This document shows, one piece after another, positions 7,750 through 16,134 of a DNA stretch of 37,522 nt. The notes beneath the pieces are model-generated. The model searched no databases and was not told the DNA's origin. It saw nothing but the letters and a program-made list of their open reading frames with translations. Within the stretch, counting starts at the first letter, position 1, and each line of letters begins with the position of its first letter. The position numbers were made by a program, and so were the translations under genes. Origin of the DNA: a virus; IMG/VR virus record IMGVR_UViG_3300005288_000098, positions 1 to 37,522 of that record. The stretch is one strand, 5' to 3'.

Positions 7750-10139
7750 TGGCGAGCGAATTCCCGACCAAATACACCGATCCGCTGTATGCCTCGCTCG
7801 ATGCCAAGACCGAGCAGAAATTGGGCCTGCCCGTGGGCCTGCTGGCGAGCGTGCGCACCAATGGCGAGCGCAGCAACCACGACCAGACCAACAATCTCGG
7901 CACGTTCGGCGTGTACCAGTTCATCCCCGCCACGCGCCAGGCCATCCTGAAGAAATATGGGCTGGACGTGACCCTGAGCCCGGAAAACGCCGCCGAGGGC
8001 GCCGGCCTGCTGCTCAAGGAGGGCATGGACCGCAACAAGGGCGATGCGGCGGCCAGCGTCGGCGAATACATCGGCGGCCTGGACCGCAGCAACTGGGGCA
8101 AGACCACCAACGCCTACATCAACCGCGTGATGGTCGGGCAGACGGCCGCCAAGACCGGCGCCCTGGACAACGGCTTTGCAAAGTGGATGGCCGACAACCC
8201 GGCCAAGCCCACGGCACCAGCGCAGCCGGCCGCAACCACCGAATCCCCGCTGTCCGCAGGCTTTGGGCAATGGCTGCAGGCGCAGCAGGCACCACAGGGC
8301 GCGGCCGCCATCCCGACCGAGCCCGGCGCCAACCTCACGCCCACGCCACAGGCCGACCCATCGCTGGTCGAGCGCATCATCGGCGCGGGCGAGGCAGGCC
8401 TGTCCACCGCCACCAGCCTGACAGGCGGCGCGCTGGGCATGGCGGGCGGCACGGTCAAGGGCTTGGCCGGCGCCGTCATGGATGGCACCTACGGAACCCC
8501 GCAGGGCGCGCAGCAGGTCGAGCAGGCCGCATCCGATGGCGCGAGCGCACTGACCTACCAGCCGCGCACGCCGCAGGGCCAGGCGCAGACCGAGGCCGTG
8601 GGCAGCGCGCTGGCGTCGGCAATCCCCGTTATGCCGTTGACCGGCGAGCTGCAGTTGCTGGGCCGCGCAGGCGCCAATGCCGCGCCGGCCGCCATCGGTG
8701 CCGCACGCTCGGCCGGCAATGCCGTCGCCACCGGCGCGCGCGAAGCCGGGCAAGCCATCGGCGCCAAGGCCCAATCCCTGCGCCAGTCCGTGACCGGCGC
8801 CGAGCCGCGCACCGCTGGCGGCAACATGAGCGCCGCCGCCACCGACATGACCACCTTGCGCGATGTGCAGGCCGCCAGCCTGCCCGTTCCGGTGGAGTTG
8901 ACGCGCGGCGCCGCCTCCCGCGATGCGGCGCAGTTGGGCTTTGAGAAAGAACAGATGAAGTCGGCCGAGATGGGCGGCCCCTTGCGCGACCGGGCCGAGC
9001 AGAACTCGCACCAGATCATGCAGAACTTCGATGCGTTCGTTGACCAGACCGGCGCGGTTGCCCCGGACATTCACGCCGCATCGAAATCAGTCGTCAACGC
9101 CATCGCGCAGCAGGCCGCGCGCGACAAGACCGAGATCCGCACGGCCTATGCCAAGGCCGAGAAGGCAGGCGAGATGGCTACGCCCGTGTCGCTGGGCAAA
9201 CTGGTCGATTACCTGAACGAAAGCGCGCCCGATGCGGCCACGGCGCCACTGCTGACCACCGCCAGGGCGCAGGCTGTCAAGCTGGGCATTGCCGAGGACG
9301 TCGGCGGGCGGCTGGTGGCGACACGCGGCCCGGGTGCGGGTGGCTCGTCCATCATGAACAACCAGCCGGTCAACGCCGTCACCCTCAAGACCGCCGAGAC
9401 GTTTCGCCAGGCCATCAACCGCAACACCGATTTCGAGCCGACCAACATCCGCCAGGCGACCATCATCAAGAAGCTGATCGACGAGGCGACCGAAGGCCAG
9501 GGCGGCGACATTTACCGCCAGGCGCGCGTGCTGCGCACCAACTACGCGCGCAAGTATGAAAACCGCGCCGCCGTGGCCGACCTGATCACGAACCGCAAGG
9601 GCATGGATGACCCCAAGGTGGCGATTGACAAGGTGTTCGACCGCTCGGTCATGCAGGGTTCGGCCGACGAGCTGCGCTTTTTGCGCCGCGTGCTGCAAAC
9701 CAGCGGCGAGGATGGCCGGCAGGCGTGGAAGGAGCTGCAGGGCGCGACCATCAACCACATCCGCGAAGCCTCGACCGCGCTGGCGAAAGACAGCCTGGAC
9801 CGGGACATGGTGTCAACCGCCAAGCTCAACGCCGTCATCAAGCGACTGGACAAGGATGGCAAGCTCGAAATCATGTTTGGCAAGAAGGGCGCCGAGACCA
9901 TGCGCACGCTGAACGAGGTTGTCGCCTACGTCAACACCGTCCCGCCCGGAACCCTGATCAACAGCAGCGGCACGGCCGGCACGCTGATGGCTGCCATGGC
10001 CGAGATGGGTGTGAGCGGAACACTCATCGGCCTGCCGCTGCCCGTCATGACCGGCCTGCGCCAGATCGCCCGGTCCATCAAGGATGTGAAGCTAAAAAAC
10101 CGCATCAACGCCGCTCTGGCCGCCCCGAAAAACCAATAG
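7749..10139 (+). CDS. Large ejection protein with lytic transglycosylase domain (gp16-like position)
   Basis: 796 residues from ATG 7749 (TGATG overlap); a GTG one codon earlier is possible. Residues about 25-130 look like an SLT-type domain: E40 in TNGERSN is the probable catalytic acid, followed by NNLGTFGVYQFIPATR at 49-64, which corresponds to the SxxGAxGLMQxxPxT block. After a Pro/Ala-rich linker the rest is long and helical (Ala/Gln/Glu-rich, about 230-790), as in P22 gp16 (609 residues). It would degrade peptidoglycan locally while the channel is assembled. Glycine-zipper stretches such as GGALGMAGGTVKGLAGAVM may contact membrane. Confidence 0.85.
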   Translation: MASEFPTKYTDPLYASLDAKTEQKLGLPVGLLASVRTNGERSNHDQTNNLGTFGVYQFIPATRQAILKKYGLDVTLSPENAAEGAGLLLKEGMDRNKGDAAASVGEYIGGLDRSNWGKTTNAYINRVMVGQTAAKTGALDNGFAKWMADNPAKPTAPAQPAATTESPLSAGFGQWLQAQQAPQGAAAIPTEPGANLTPTPQADPSLVERIIGAGEAGLSTATSLTGGALGMAGGTVKGLAGAVMDGTYGTPQGAQQVEQAASDGASALTYQPRTPQGQAQTEAVGSALASAIPVMPLTGELQLLGRAGANAAPAAIGAARSAGNAVATGAREAGQAIGAKAQSLRQSVTGAEPRTAGGNMSAAATDMTTLRDVQAASLPVPVELTRGAASRDAAQLGFEKEQMKSAEMGGPLRDRAEQNSHQIMQNFDAFVDQTGAVAPDIHAASKSVVNAIAQQAARDKTEIRTAYAKAEKAGEMATPVSLGKLVDYLNESAPDAATAPLLTTARAQAVKLGIAEDVGGRLVATRGPGAGGSSIMNNQPVNAVTLKTAETFRQAINRNTDFEPTNIRQATIIKKLIDEATEGQGGDIYRQARVLRTNYARKYENRAAVADLITNRKGMDDPKVAIDKVFDRSVMQGSADELRFLRRVLQTSGEDGRQAWKELQGATINHIREASTALAKDSLDRDMVSTAKLNAVIKRLDKDGKLEIMFGKKGAETMRTLNEVVAYVNTVPPGTLINSSGTAGTLMAAMAEMGVSGTLIGLPLPVMTGLRQIARSIKDVKLKNRINAALAAPKNQ

Positions 10140-10147
10140 GACCCACC

Positions 10148-11902
10148 ATGCAATCCATCGATTCCGTTTTCCCACAATTCTTCGATCTGGACGGATCGCC
10201 CCTTGATGCCGGGAGCGTCTGGTTCGGCGTCGTCGGCCTGAACCCGGTCACGTCGCCCGCCGTGGTGTACTGGGATGAAGCGGGCACCCAGCCTGCCGCG
10301 CAGCCCGTGCGCACGCTGGGCGGCTACCTGTCGCGCAGCGGCGCGCCTGCGCAGCTTTACACCGCGTCCCCTTATTCGATGTTGATCAGAAACCGGGTCG
10401 GCGCCCTGGTGGGCTCTGGCAGCCGCCAGCTGCCGGACAGCCTTGACGCGACATTCCTGCAGGGCGGGACCGGCGCCGTCCTGCAGTCGGTTCGGACAAA
10501 GCTGCGCGAGCGCGCCACGCCCGAGGACTTCGGCGGCTCGACCGATGGCGTCACGGATGCCACATCGAGCATCACCAAGCTGCTCGCCTATGCGAGAAAC
10601 TGGCTGCCGACGGCGCTGGGCGCCTACCTGGCTTCATCGATCACCCTGAAAAGCAACCTGCTGATCGCCGGCGTTCCGTTTCTCGGCAAGCTGGCGAACA
10701 CCGAGAACTTCCGCACGGTTGCCGATACATCCAACATCAAGCTGATCGGCGTTGACCTGGACGCCCTGGGCGGGACGGGCTACAACTGCAACACGGCCAA
10801 CGTCAGGGATGTGATCATTTCGGCAAGCCGGATCAAGACGCCCGGCTATGGCGTGCTGACAAACCTCAATGCGATTGGCGCCGATGGCCTGATCGTCTCG
10901 TCCAACTTCATCAACTCGGACAAGGCGGACGGGATCGAGTTGAACAACCCCGTGGGCACGACTTACAACGCCGCACTGGTGGGCAATATCATCGATGGCG
11001 GCCCCAACCACACGTCAACATCTGCCGGATTCGGCGTTGGTGTTGCCGGCACCGACGGGCACATCACCCTCGGCAACCACGTGCGCGCATCCAAGAATGA
11101 AAGCTATCACTTCGAGGACAAGCAAAAGCGCGGGATCATGGGCTTCAATACCGCCCAGGCATCGGGGGGGAACGGCGTTCAGATTCTGTACAAGGTCGGC
11201 GCGCTGCCGATGGTGGTGGTTGGGAACTGGCTGAAGCGCGGCGGCGCGGCAGGGGGTGTCGGCATCAATTTCGTGTCGGATGCCAACGGCGTATCTCCGT
11301 TCAACGTCGTCGCACACAACATCGTCAGCGGCTTCTCGTCGGGAATCGTCTCCGATGGCTCGGGCGTCATCCAGGCGGCGGGCATCAACCTGGTGCTGGA
11401 TGCTGCCATTGCGATAGAAGCGCGGGATAACGTATGGCTCGGGATGACCTATGCCAGGGGCTGCACGGACCTGGCCAAGGGCGGCGGCCTGGCCATCATC
11501 GGCAAGGTGGTCTCGCTGACGCAGGTGATGACCCCGCTCATTCGCGCCGGCACCACTGGCCACGGCCCGTACATGAAGGGCTTGCTGATGAATTTTCCGG
11601 TGGCGCACACCGGAGGCGCCGGGCTGGAGAACTTCGACATCCTGACCCTGCCGACGCGCATGGCCGGGCGCATCACCGTCACCTGCTCGAACGGCACCAA
11701 CGGGCTTTTCTACTCTGCCGAGCTTGTGTGGGATGGCGCCACGCTGACGCTGAGCAATGCCGTTACCCGCGCGGTGGGCGTCATCAGCACGGTATCGCTG
11801 ATCAACAACGCCGGCAATCTGGCGCTGAGGTTCTTTGCCGCCGCGCCCGTGAACTCGACGGGCGCAAAAGTCGATTTTGACGGCGTGTTTCATATTGCAT
11901 GA
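10148..11902 (+). CDS. Tailspike with P22-type head-binding domain and beta-helix
   Basis: 584 residues; AGGA six bases before ATG 10148. Residues 1 to about 110 resemble the P22 tailspike N-terminal particle-binding domain (FPQFFDLDGSPLDAGSVWFG, YLSRSGAPAQLYT, YSMLIRNRVGALV). At 126-139 EDFGGSTDGVTDAT is the entry motif of pectate-lyase-like right-handed beta-helices. The middle has coil repeats such as SNFINSDKADGIELNNP and VGNIIDGG. The C-terminal about 130 residues form a separate beta-sandwich-like unit. It likely binds and cleaves host O-antigen or capsule. Active-site residues cannot be assigned, so receptor binding without cleavage remains possible. Confidence 0.88.
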   Translation: MQSIDSVFPQFFDLDGSPLDAGSVWFGVVGLNPVTSPAVVYWDEAGTQPAAQPVRTLGGYLSRSGAPAQLYTASPYSMLIRNRVGALVGSGSRQLPDSLDATFLQGGTGAVLQSVRTKLRERATPEDFGGSTDGVTDATSSITKLLAYARNWLPTALGAYLASSITLKSNLLIAGVPFLGKLANTENFRTVADTSNIKLIGVDLDALGGTGYNCNTANVRDVIISASRIKTPGYGVLTNLNAIGADGLIVSSNFINSDKADGIELNNPVGTTYNAALVGNIIDGGPNHTSTSAGFGVGVAGTDGHITLGNHVRASKNESYHFEDKQKRGIMGFNTAQASGGNGVQILYKVGALPMVVVGNWLKRGGAAGGVGINFVSDANGVSPFNVVAHNIVSGFSSGIVSDGSGVIQAAGINLVLDAAIAIEARDNVWLGMTYARGCTDLAKGGGLAIIGKVVSLTQVMTPLIRAGTTGHGPYMKGLLMNFPVAHTGGAGLENFDILTLPTRMAGRITVTCSNGTNGLFYSAELVWDGATLTLSNAVTRAVGVISTVSLINNAGNLALRFFAAAPVNSTGAKVDFDGVFHIA

Positions 11903-12138
11903 CCATGAAAATTCCGCAAGACAAACAACTCCACTTTTTCAGCGGCATGGCGCTGGCCGGGCTGGCCTCGCCCTTTGGCGTGGCAACTGCAATCCTCGTG
12001 CTACTGGTTGCGGCCATTGGCAAGGAACTGCGCGACAGCATGGGCTACGGCACGCCGGACGTATGGGACGCGGGCGCTACGGTGCTGGGTGGCGTGCTGC
12101 TGCTGGGCTGGCTTGAGATGGTGTGGAGGCTCCTGTGA
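11899..12138 (+). CDS. Small integral membrane protein of the lysis region
   Basis: 79 residues; ATGA overlap with the tailspike stop. Two hydrophobic segments (about 16-38 and 60-79) flank a conserved-looking polar core (KELRDSMGYGTPDVWDAGAT), preceded by DKQLHFFSGM. The pattern KQLHF...G...KELxD...D..AT..G occurs in small phage and bacterial membrane proteins of unknown function. Its position at the head of the lysis cassette makes an accessory holin or lysis regulator possible, but a superinfection or membrane-protection role cannot be excluded. Confidence 0.72.
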   Translation: MTMKIPQDKQLHFFSGMALAGLASPFGVATAILVLLVAAIGKELRDSMGYGTPDVWDAGATVLGGVLLLGWLEMVWRLL

Positions 12139-12440
12139 CGCCACCAACACCAAAAGCCACACCCGACGCCGGCGCCCGAGTCACCGTTGACATGAAGGTC
12201 CCACTCTGGGGTCTGATTTCCGCAGCCGGCGCGGGCTTCGTCCTGTTTGCCGGCCTCTACTTCAACGTCCAATCACTGACCGAAGCCGTCCGCGAGCTGC
12301 AAATCACGGTCAAGAGCGGCAACACCTCTGTTTCCGTGCTGACCTCGGAAATGGCGCTGCTGAAATTCCGAACCGGCACGCTGGAGGCGGATGTGGCGCG
12401 GATCAATGAAATTCAACGCAACTCAAGAGGTGGCAAATGA
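12135..12440 (+). CDS. Membrane-anchored coiled-coil protein, possible spanin-like lysis factor
   Basis: 101 residues from GTG 12135 (GTGA overlap), chosen because GGAGG lies at 12125-12129. A polar N-terminus is followed by one transmembrane segment (LWGLISAAGAGFVLFAGLYF, about 24-43) and then a helical region (SLTEAVRELQI, SEMALLKFRTGTLEADVARI). One N-terminal anchor plus a coiled coil fits an inner-membrane spanin topology, and it lies beside the holin and endolysin. No embedded lipoprotein (Rz1) was found, so spanin identity is unproven. Confidence 0.68.
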   Translation: MTPPTPKATPDAGARVTVDMKVPLWGLISAAGAGFVLFAGLYFNVQSLTEAVRELQITVKSGNTSVSVLTSEMALLKFRTGTLEADVARINEIQRNSRGGK

Positions 12441-12658
12441 AGCTGATCAAAAACACCCGCGCGGTGTTGCACCACTACAGCACCATCGCCCTGGGTATGG
12501 CCGGCAGCCTGCAGGGGGGCTGGGCCAGCCTCCCCATCGATCTCAAAAACAACCTGCCGGCATCCGTGGGGCAGGCTGTGGCATGGATCACGTTTGCCGT
12601 CGCCGTCGCAGGCCTGGGGGGTAAGTTTGTGGATCAAACGCCGAAGGATGCACCGTGA
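12437..12658 (+). CDS. Holin
   Basis: 73 residues; ATGA overlap with the upstream gene. The sequence has an amphipathic start (KLIKNTRAVLHHYSTIALGM), a central segment LPIDLKNNLPASVGQAVAWI and a C-terminal hydrophobic segment ending GGKFVDQTP. It resembles a family of short phage holins that end with a G[KR][FL][VI]DQ motif. It would form inner-membrane lesions to release the endolysin. It is directly followed by the endolysin (GTGA overlap), the classic holin-endolysin order. Confidence 0.78.
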   Translation: MKLIKNTRAVLHHYSTIALGMAGSLQGGWASLPIDLKNNLPASVGQAVAWITFAVAVAGLGGKFVDQTPKDAP

Positions 12659-13206
12659 CCCTGACCGCCTCGCAGCTACAGGCTGGCACGGGCTGCACAA
12701 CCGCGCGCGCCACCGCCTGGCTGTCGCACATCCAACGCGCCTGCGCCATATTCGCCATCGACACGCCGGCCCGGCTGGCTGCCTTCCTTGCTCAAGTCGG
12801 GCATGAAAGCGGCCGGCTGGCCTACGTGCGGGAAATCTGGGGGCCAACGGATGCGCAGCGCCGGTACGAGGGCCGTACCGACCTGGGCAACACGCAGCCC
12901 GGCGACGGAAAGCGATTCATGGGACGCGGCCTGATCCAGACGACCGGCCGGGCGAACGCGCGCGCGACGCGGGACGGCCTGCGCGAGTTCCTGCAAGTCG
13001 TACCAGATTTTGAGGCTGAGCCGGAGCAGTTGGAACAGCCCGACATGGCCGCAATGTCGGCGGCTTGGTACTGGCACAGCCGGGGATTGAATAAGCTGGC
13101 CGACCGGGGCGACTTCAAGGGATTGACCATGAAAATCAATGGCGGCCTGAATGGCTACGCTGACCGATTGGCATTGTATGAAGCTGCGCAGCGGGTGCTG
13201 GCATGA
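12655..13206 (+). CDS. GH19 chitinase-type endolysin
   Basis: 183 residues from GTG 12655, overlapping the holin stop. Glycoside hydrolase family 19 features are clear: FLAQVGHESGRL (about 44-55, with E51 as likely catalytic acid), WGPTDAQRRYEGR, and FMGRGLIQTTGRAN (88-101). AAWYWHSRGLNKLAD and TMKINGGLNGYADRL follow. These enzymes cut the glycan strands of peptidoglycan at lysis. There is no signal peptide or SAR segment, so export depends on the holin. Confidence 0.92.
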   Translation: MTLTASQLQAGTGCTTARATAWLSHIQRACAIFAIDTPARLAAFLAQVGHESGRLAYVREIWGPTDAQRRYEGRTDLGNTQPGDGKRFMGRGLIQTTGRANARATRDGLREFLQVVPDFEAEPEQLEQPDMAAMSAAWYWHSRGLNKLADRGDFKGLTMKINGGLNGYADRLALYEAAQRVLA

Positions 13207-13280
13207 GCCCGCTCGCCGTGTGGCTCCTGATCTACGGCCGCTGGCTGCCCAAGCCGCCAAGCAAGCCCGATAGTCACTAG
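13203..13280 (+). CDS. 25-residue hydrophobic peptide at the end of the lysis cassette
   Basis: Short ORF whose ATG overlaps the endolysin stop (ATGA). The peptide begins MSPLAVWLLIYGRWLPK and ends with a Pro/Lys tail. A short hydrophobic N-terminus followed by a Pro-rich tail recalls small membrane or outer-membrane lysis proteins, but there is no lipobox cysteine. Its TAG stop overlaps, in CTAG, the stop of the gene on the opposite strand. Coding status rests only on coupling and position. Confidence 0.4.
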   Translation: MSPLAVWLLIYGRWLPKPPSKPDSH

Positions 13281-13287
13281 CGACTAT
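13270..13287. terminator. Weak bidirectional hairpin at the convergence of late and early operons
   Basis: ATAGTC (13270-13275) and GACTAT (13282-13287) are inverted around the loop ACTAGC, which contains both converging stop codons. The stem is short and there is no long T-run, so termination would be weak or factor-dependent. The position between converging transcripts is what makes it notable. Confidence 0.35.
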
Positions 13288-13477
13288 TCGCCTCTTTCTC
13301 GCGCAGCTTGAGATTGAGGTAGCCCTGCAGCCAGGGTGAGCCGCCAAGCTCTTTGAACATTCGGCTCTGGCTTTCCGTTAGCCGGATGACATGGCGTTTT
13401 GTCGGGTCATCGAGCGGCTTGCGGCCGGCGCCCGGCTGAGCGCCGCCGAAGCCTTTGCGGGGGCCGCCTCTACTCAT
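13277..13477 (-). CDS. Small basic protein, possible DNA-binding regulator
   Basis: 66 residues; its ATG overlaps the stop of the upstream gene (ATGA at 13474-13477). The N-terminus is Gly/Arg/Lys-rich (SRGGPRKGFGGAQPGAGRKP), a typical basic tail. It is followed by KRHVIRLTESQSRMFKELGG, a strand then helices compatible with a ribbon-helix-helix fold, as in Arc-type repressors. It is the last gene of the leftward unit driven by the promoter near 14035-14062. Regulatory function is inferred only from this pattern. Confidence 0.65.
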   Translation of the reverse strand: MSRGGPRKGFGGAQPGAGRKPLDDPTKRHVIRLTESQSRMFKELGGSPWLQGYLNLKLREKEANSR

Positions 13478-14010
13478 TTCGCAGCATGGTCGATGGCCGG
13501 GCCTGCGGGCTCGGGCTTCCAGTGTGTCGGCGCTTCATCGCCATCGTGGCGGTCGCACGCTGAAAACCATGCCGGCTCGTCTTCCTCATCGAGTGATTCA
13601 TCGAGATCATGGGCATAGGTGAGTTGCGCAAACCATACGCCACCATCTTCTCGCCAGACCATCACGCGCTTGTGCAGCGGTGCTGTTTCAATGGGTTGCC
13701 AACCCTCGTGGTGTGCGTCCTGCGCTGCCTGCCAGATCATCCGTCCATGGGTAAATCCGGCTGGACTGAGCCTGACCGATGCGGCCCACGACTCAAACGC
13801 CTCAAAGCTCGCGGTGTTCTTGGTGGCGCGGGCCGCCTGCCAGCCATCCCATTTGCCATTGAGCATATGGCGCTCGTCCCCGTAGCCGTCACCTTCGCGG
13901 ATGCTGGCCATGTAGTCCGCCGTCATGTTGGGAAAGCCTTGCGCCTGGGCGTCAGCGACGTACCACGCCTCGAAAGCTCCGCGCTCTTTATCCATTAATT
14001 CATTCTTCAT
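13474..14010 (-). CDS. DUF551-like phage accessory protein
   Basis: 178 residues. The N-terminal part has two copies of an aromatic helix motif (AFEAWYVADA...KWDGWQAARA and FEAFESWAAS...MIWQAAQDA). The C-terminal 75 residues (GWQPIETAPLHKRVMVWREDG... ending APTHWKPEP) match the DUF551 pattern of a WxPIxxAP start and hW.P.P end. Such proteins are common in accessory regions of temperate phages and have no known function. The ribosome site AAGGAG precedes the ATG, and a promoter lies about 25 bases upstream. Related modules occur at 14406-14885 and 16831-17658. Confidence 0.78.
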   Translation of the reverse strand: MKNELMDKERGAFEAWYVADAQAQGFPNMTADYMASIREGDGYGDERHMLNGKWDGWQAARATKNTASFEAFESWAASVRLSPAGFTHGRMIWQAAQDAHHEGWQPIETAPLHKRVMVWREDGGVWFAQLTYAHDLDESLDEEDEPAWFSACDRHDGDEAPTHWKPEPAGPAIDHAAK

Positions 14011-14034
14011 TTTATTCTCCTTGATTGAGATTTC

Positions 14035-14062
14035 AGTGTACCAAAATCCTCAAAACAAGCAA
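14035..14062 (-). promoter_or_regulatory. Promoter for the two leftmost leftward genes
   Basis: On the minus strand: TTGCTT (14062-14057), a 16-bp spacer, then TACACT (14040-14035) preceded by TGG, an extended -10. The 108-base gap between genes here is otherwise empty. It would drive the DUF551-like gene and the RHH-like gene separately from the long leftward operon, perhaps in a lysogen. Confidence 0.5.
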
Positions 14063-14118
14063 GGTTTTTGATGTTTCAGCGAAAATCAAGGCTCCTGCGC
14101 TTTGCACGGTGCACAGCC

Positions 14119-14409
14119 TCACCCCAGCAGCCGGCGCAGCGCCGCGCGGCAGTCAGCCAGTGCTTTGATCTCGCGGCCTTGCGGCTTCCGGCCCTCCTGC
14201 AGAAACTCCAGCCAGCGGTCGGCATCCTCGGCGGCTGCGGCCAGGTTGGCCGGCTCGCCGTCAACCCATGCTGCCGGGATATTGCGGCTCGGAACAGGCG
14301 CTGCTGCCGGGATGTCGCAGCGCGGGACAGGCGTTGCTGCCGGCTTGAGGCCGCCCGGCCACTTGCCGGCGTCGTAAAGCGCCTCGCGCTGGTCGTAGTA
14401 GTCGCTCAT
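14119..14409 (-). CDS. Hypothetical phage protein
   Basis: 96 residues. Start is the ATG at 14409 that overlaps the upstream stop (ATGA); a longer reading frame upstream was rejected. The sequence begins SDYYDQREALYDAGKWPGGL, has a Pro/Ala-rich middle with an imperfect repeat (VPRCDIPAAAPVPSRNIPAA), and ends with two helices (ADRWLEFLQEGR and LADCRAALRRLLG). No family is recognised. It belongs to the leftward early accessory block. Confidence 0.65.
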   Translation of the reverse strand: MSDYYDQREALYDAGKWPGGLKPAATPVPRCDIPAAAPVPSRNIPAAWVDGEPANLAAAAEDADRWLEFLQEGRKPQGREIKALADCRAALRRLLG

Positions 14410-14885
14410 GATGGCTCTCCGGTGATGCCCTGGGCATTGAGCCGTGCGCACAGCTTGTCAGCCGCGCTCCATCCATCGACCTTGAAAATGTCAAACCGCG
14501 TCGGGCTGCGCTCGGCCAGGCTGTCCAGGACGTAGGCGTAGCGTGAGCCTGATGCTTTGGCGACGCTGTAGCGCGGTGAAGGCTTGTCGGCTGGCGCTTC
14601 CGGTGCGCCTCCATTAGGCTCCGCGCCGCAGTTCGAGCACTGGCCCGTGGCCGACATGACTCCAGCCTCAAACGAGTCGGCCGGGTAGCCGTCGCCGCAG
14701 CCGCACCAGACGAGTTCAGGCTGCAGCGCACCGGACTGGGCAGCAAGAGCGGCGCGGGCGGCGCGGGCCTTCCAGCCCTCCCACGCCATCGCGTCGCTCT
14801 CCGGGCAGAACGCAAATGGAAACCACGCATCGAACGCCTCGCGCTCGGTGTGCTCGCCCGGTGCCGGGCTGGGTGTTTTATTCAT
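14406..14885 (-). CDS. Hypothetical protein with two CxxC/CxC clusters
   Basis: 159 residues from ATG 14885, chosen because AGGA lies about eight bases upstream; an in-frame ATG at 14912 has no good ribosome site. The N-terminus (EAFDAWFPF...MAWEGWKARAARAALAAQ) shares the aromatic helix motif of the DUF551-like protein at 13474-14010. Cysteines in CGCGDGYP and CSNCGAEP could form a zinc ribbon. The C-terminal half is a possible small alpha/beta domain (YAYVLDSLAERSPTRFDIFK). Function unknown. Confidence 0.68.
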   Translation of the reverse strand: MNKTPSPAPGEHTEREAFDAWFPFAFCPESDAMAWEGWKARAARAALAAQSGALQPELVWCGCGDGYPADSFEAGVMSATGQCSNCGAEPNGGAPEAPADKPSPRYSVAKASGSRYAYVLDSLAERSPTRFDIFKVDGWSAADKLCARLNAQGITGEPS

Positions 14886-14957
14886 TTCGGTTCCTGTGGG
14901 TGGTTTTGACATCGATTTATTGCCCTGAGATATTGCGAGTTATCTTAGGGCAGTGCG

Positions 14958-15197
14958 TTATCGCGGGCGGTAGTCCACCGATAACCCGATGCCGGCTGCC
15001 ATCGCAATAAACGCCTGCATCTCATAGCGCTCTTGCTTTTCAATTACGGCCTGAACAGGGTTCTCCCGGCGCCACTCATTGAGCGCAAAGCGTTCCTCGG
15101 CCACGCGCTTGCGCTGGGCCGCATCCTCGGCAGCGTGGCGGACGATGGCCGCTTGCTTTCGCTCGGCAAAGCTACCGCGTAGTTTGGCCTGCCCCAT
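14958..15197 (-). CDS. Hypothetical charged helical protein
   Basis: 79 residues from ATG 15197, which overlaps the upstream stop; a GTG one codon earlier is equally possible. Rich in Arg, Ala and Glu (SFAERKQAAIVRHAAEDAAQ) and predicted mostly helical, ending with a hydrophobic helix MQAFIAMAAGIGLSVDYR. No family is recognised. Part of the leftward early block. Confidence 0.6.
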   Translation of the reverse strand: MGQAKLRGSFAERKQAAIVRHAAEDAAQRKRVAEERFALNEWRRENPVQAVIEKQERYEMQAFIAMAAGIGLSVDYRPR

Positions 15198-15580
15198 CAC
15201 TGCACCGCCTGGGCGATGGCCTTGCCGATGCTTTCCCAGCGCTTGTCCATGACCCGCTGGCGCAGCGCATCCAGGGCGCGGTGGCGGCTGACCTCCTGGG
15301 CGGTGTGCTGGTGCGGGCTGTCAGCGTGGCAGATCGGGCAGGAAAAGGTGCTCTTGGGTGAGCCGTAGCGCCACGCCATCTCGTCGTGGCGGGCCAAGAT
15401 GCCCCAGCCCAGGCCCGTCAGGTGAACGTCCTCGCCGTTGCCCGCGTGGAGCTGCCAAGCGGCTGCCGCTTCGGCCAGTGTGTCCCCGCGCCAAAGTACC
15501 TCGGCGCTGCCGCAGCCGTCGCTCCACAGCCCGAGCCGGCACGCCTCTGGCGGCTTTTTAAATGTCAAATCATGTTTCAT
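15197..15580 (-). CDS. Hypothetical protein with CPIC...H zinc-like motif
   Basis: 127 residues; AGGA precedes ATG 15580. A strand-rich N-terminal half (EACRLGLWSDGCGSAEVLWR) is followed by FSCPICHADSPHQH (about residues 78-91), a compact CxxC plus His cluster that may bind zinc, and a C-terminal helix. The fold and function are not recognised. It is coupled to the downstream 79-residue gene. Confidence 0.65.
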   Translation of the reverse strand: MKHDLTFKKPPEACRLGLWSDGCGSAEVLWRGDTLAEAAAAWQLHAGNGEDVHLTGLGWGILARHDEMAWRYGSPKSTFSCPICHADSPHQHTAQEVSRHRALDALRQRVMDKRWESIGKAIAQAVQ

Positions 15581-15633
15581 CTGGTTCCTTTGTTTTCAGT
15601 TAATTGACGCCCATAAGGCCCGGTTTTCGGGGG

Positions 15634-16134
15634 CTATTCCGAGATGCCCTTGTGGCGCACGCTGCTGACGGGTGCGTTGCGGTCCTGGCCGAACACGAAC
15701 CAGGGGCCAGCGCGCTTGTCGAGCTCGTGGCGCGCCCGGATGGCCTGCTCGGGCAGCATCGCGTACACGTCCACCACCAGCGCCTTGGCGTTGGCAACCT
15801 CCTTGCGCAGCCGCCCAATCTCGGCGTCCTGCTCTGCGATGCGCTCGCCCCGGCGCTGGAGCGTTTTCTCGTTGAGCGTGTGGGCGACATGCAGTTTTTT
15901 GATTCTGTGCAGCGCCTCGACCAGCGTTTCGATGGGCTCAGGCAGGTCCGGGCGCACTTCGTTGGCCAGCGAGATGACGAGCTGCTCGATGTCCTCGGGC
16001 GGGGTGGACCGGCCAGCGGCGAAGACCGTCAGCGCCCGCTGCATTTCTTTCACGCCGATGGTGTCGCCGCAGGTCACGGCAACGGCCAGCGCCGTTTCGG
16101 CTTCCGCCCAGGTGGCACGCTCTTTGGGTGTCAT
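15634..16134 (-). CDS. Hypothetical coiled-coil protein
   Basis: 166 residues from ATG 16134 (AGGA seven bases upstream; the upstream TTG was rejected). The sequence starts TPKERATWAEAETALAVAVT and is helical throughout. A probable coiled coil lies at about residues 80-130 (LNEKTLQRRGERIAEQDAEI). The C-terminus (GPWFVFGQDRNAPVSSVRHK) is short and polar. No family is recognised. A GC-rich hairpin without a T-run follows the stop codon. Confidence 0.65.
   Translation of the reverse strand: MTPKERATWAEAETALAVAVTCGDTIGVKEMQRALTVFAAGRSTPPEDIEQLVISLANEVRPDLPEPIETLVEALHRIKKLHVAHTLNEKTLQRRGERIAEQDAEIGRLRKEVANAKALVVDVYAMLPEQAIRARHELDKRAGPWFVFGQDRNAPVSSVRHKGISE

Noticed and set aside
7635-9074. Minus-strand open frame opposite the large ejection protein
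   Set aside because: Low-complexity Gly/Ala/Arg/His composition typical of an antisense shadow; the plus strand encodes an SLT domain.
15586-15633. GC-rich hairpin CCCCGAAAACCGGG after the 166-residue gene as a terminator
   Set aside because: No T-run on the minus strand after the stem, and the stem is imperfect.
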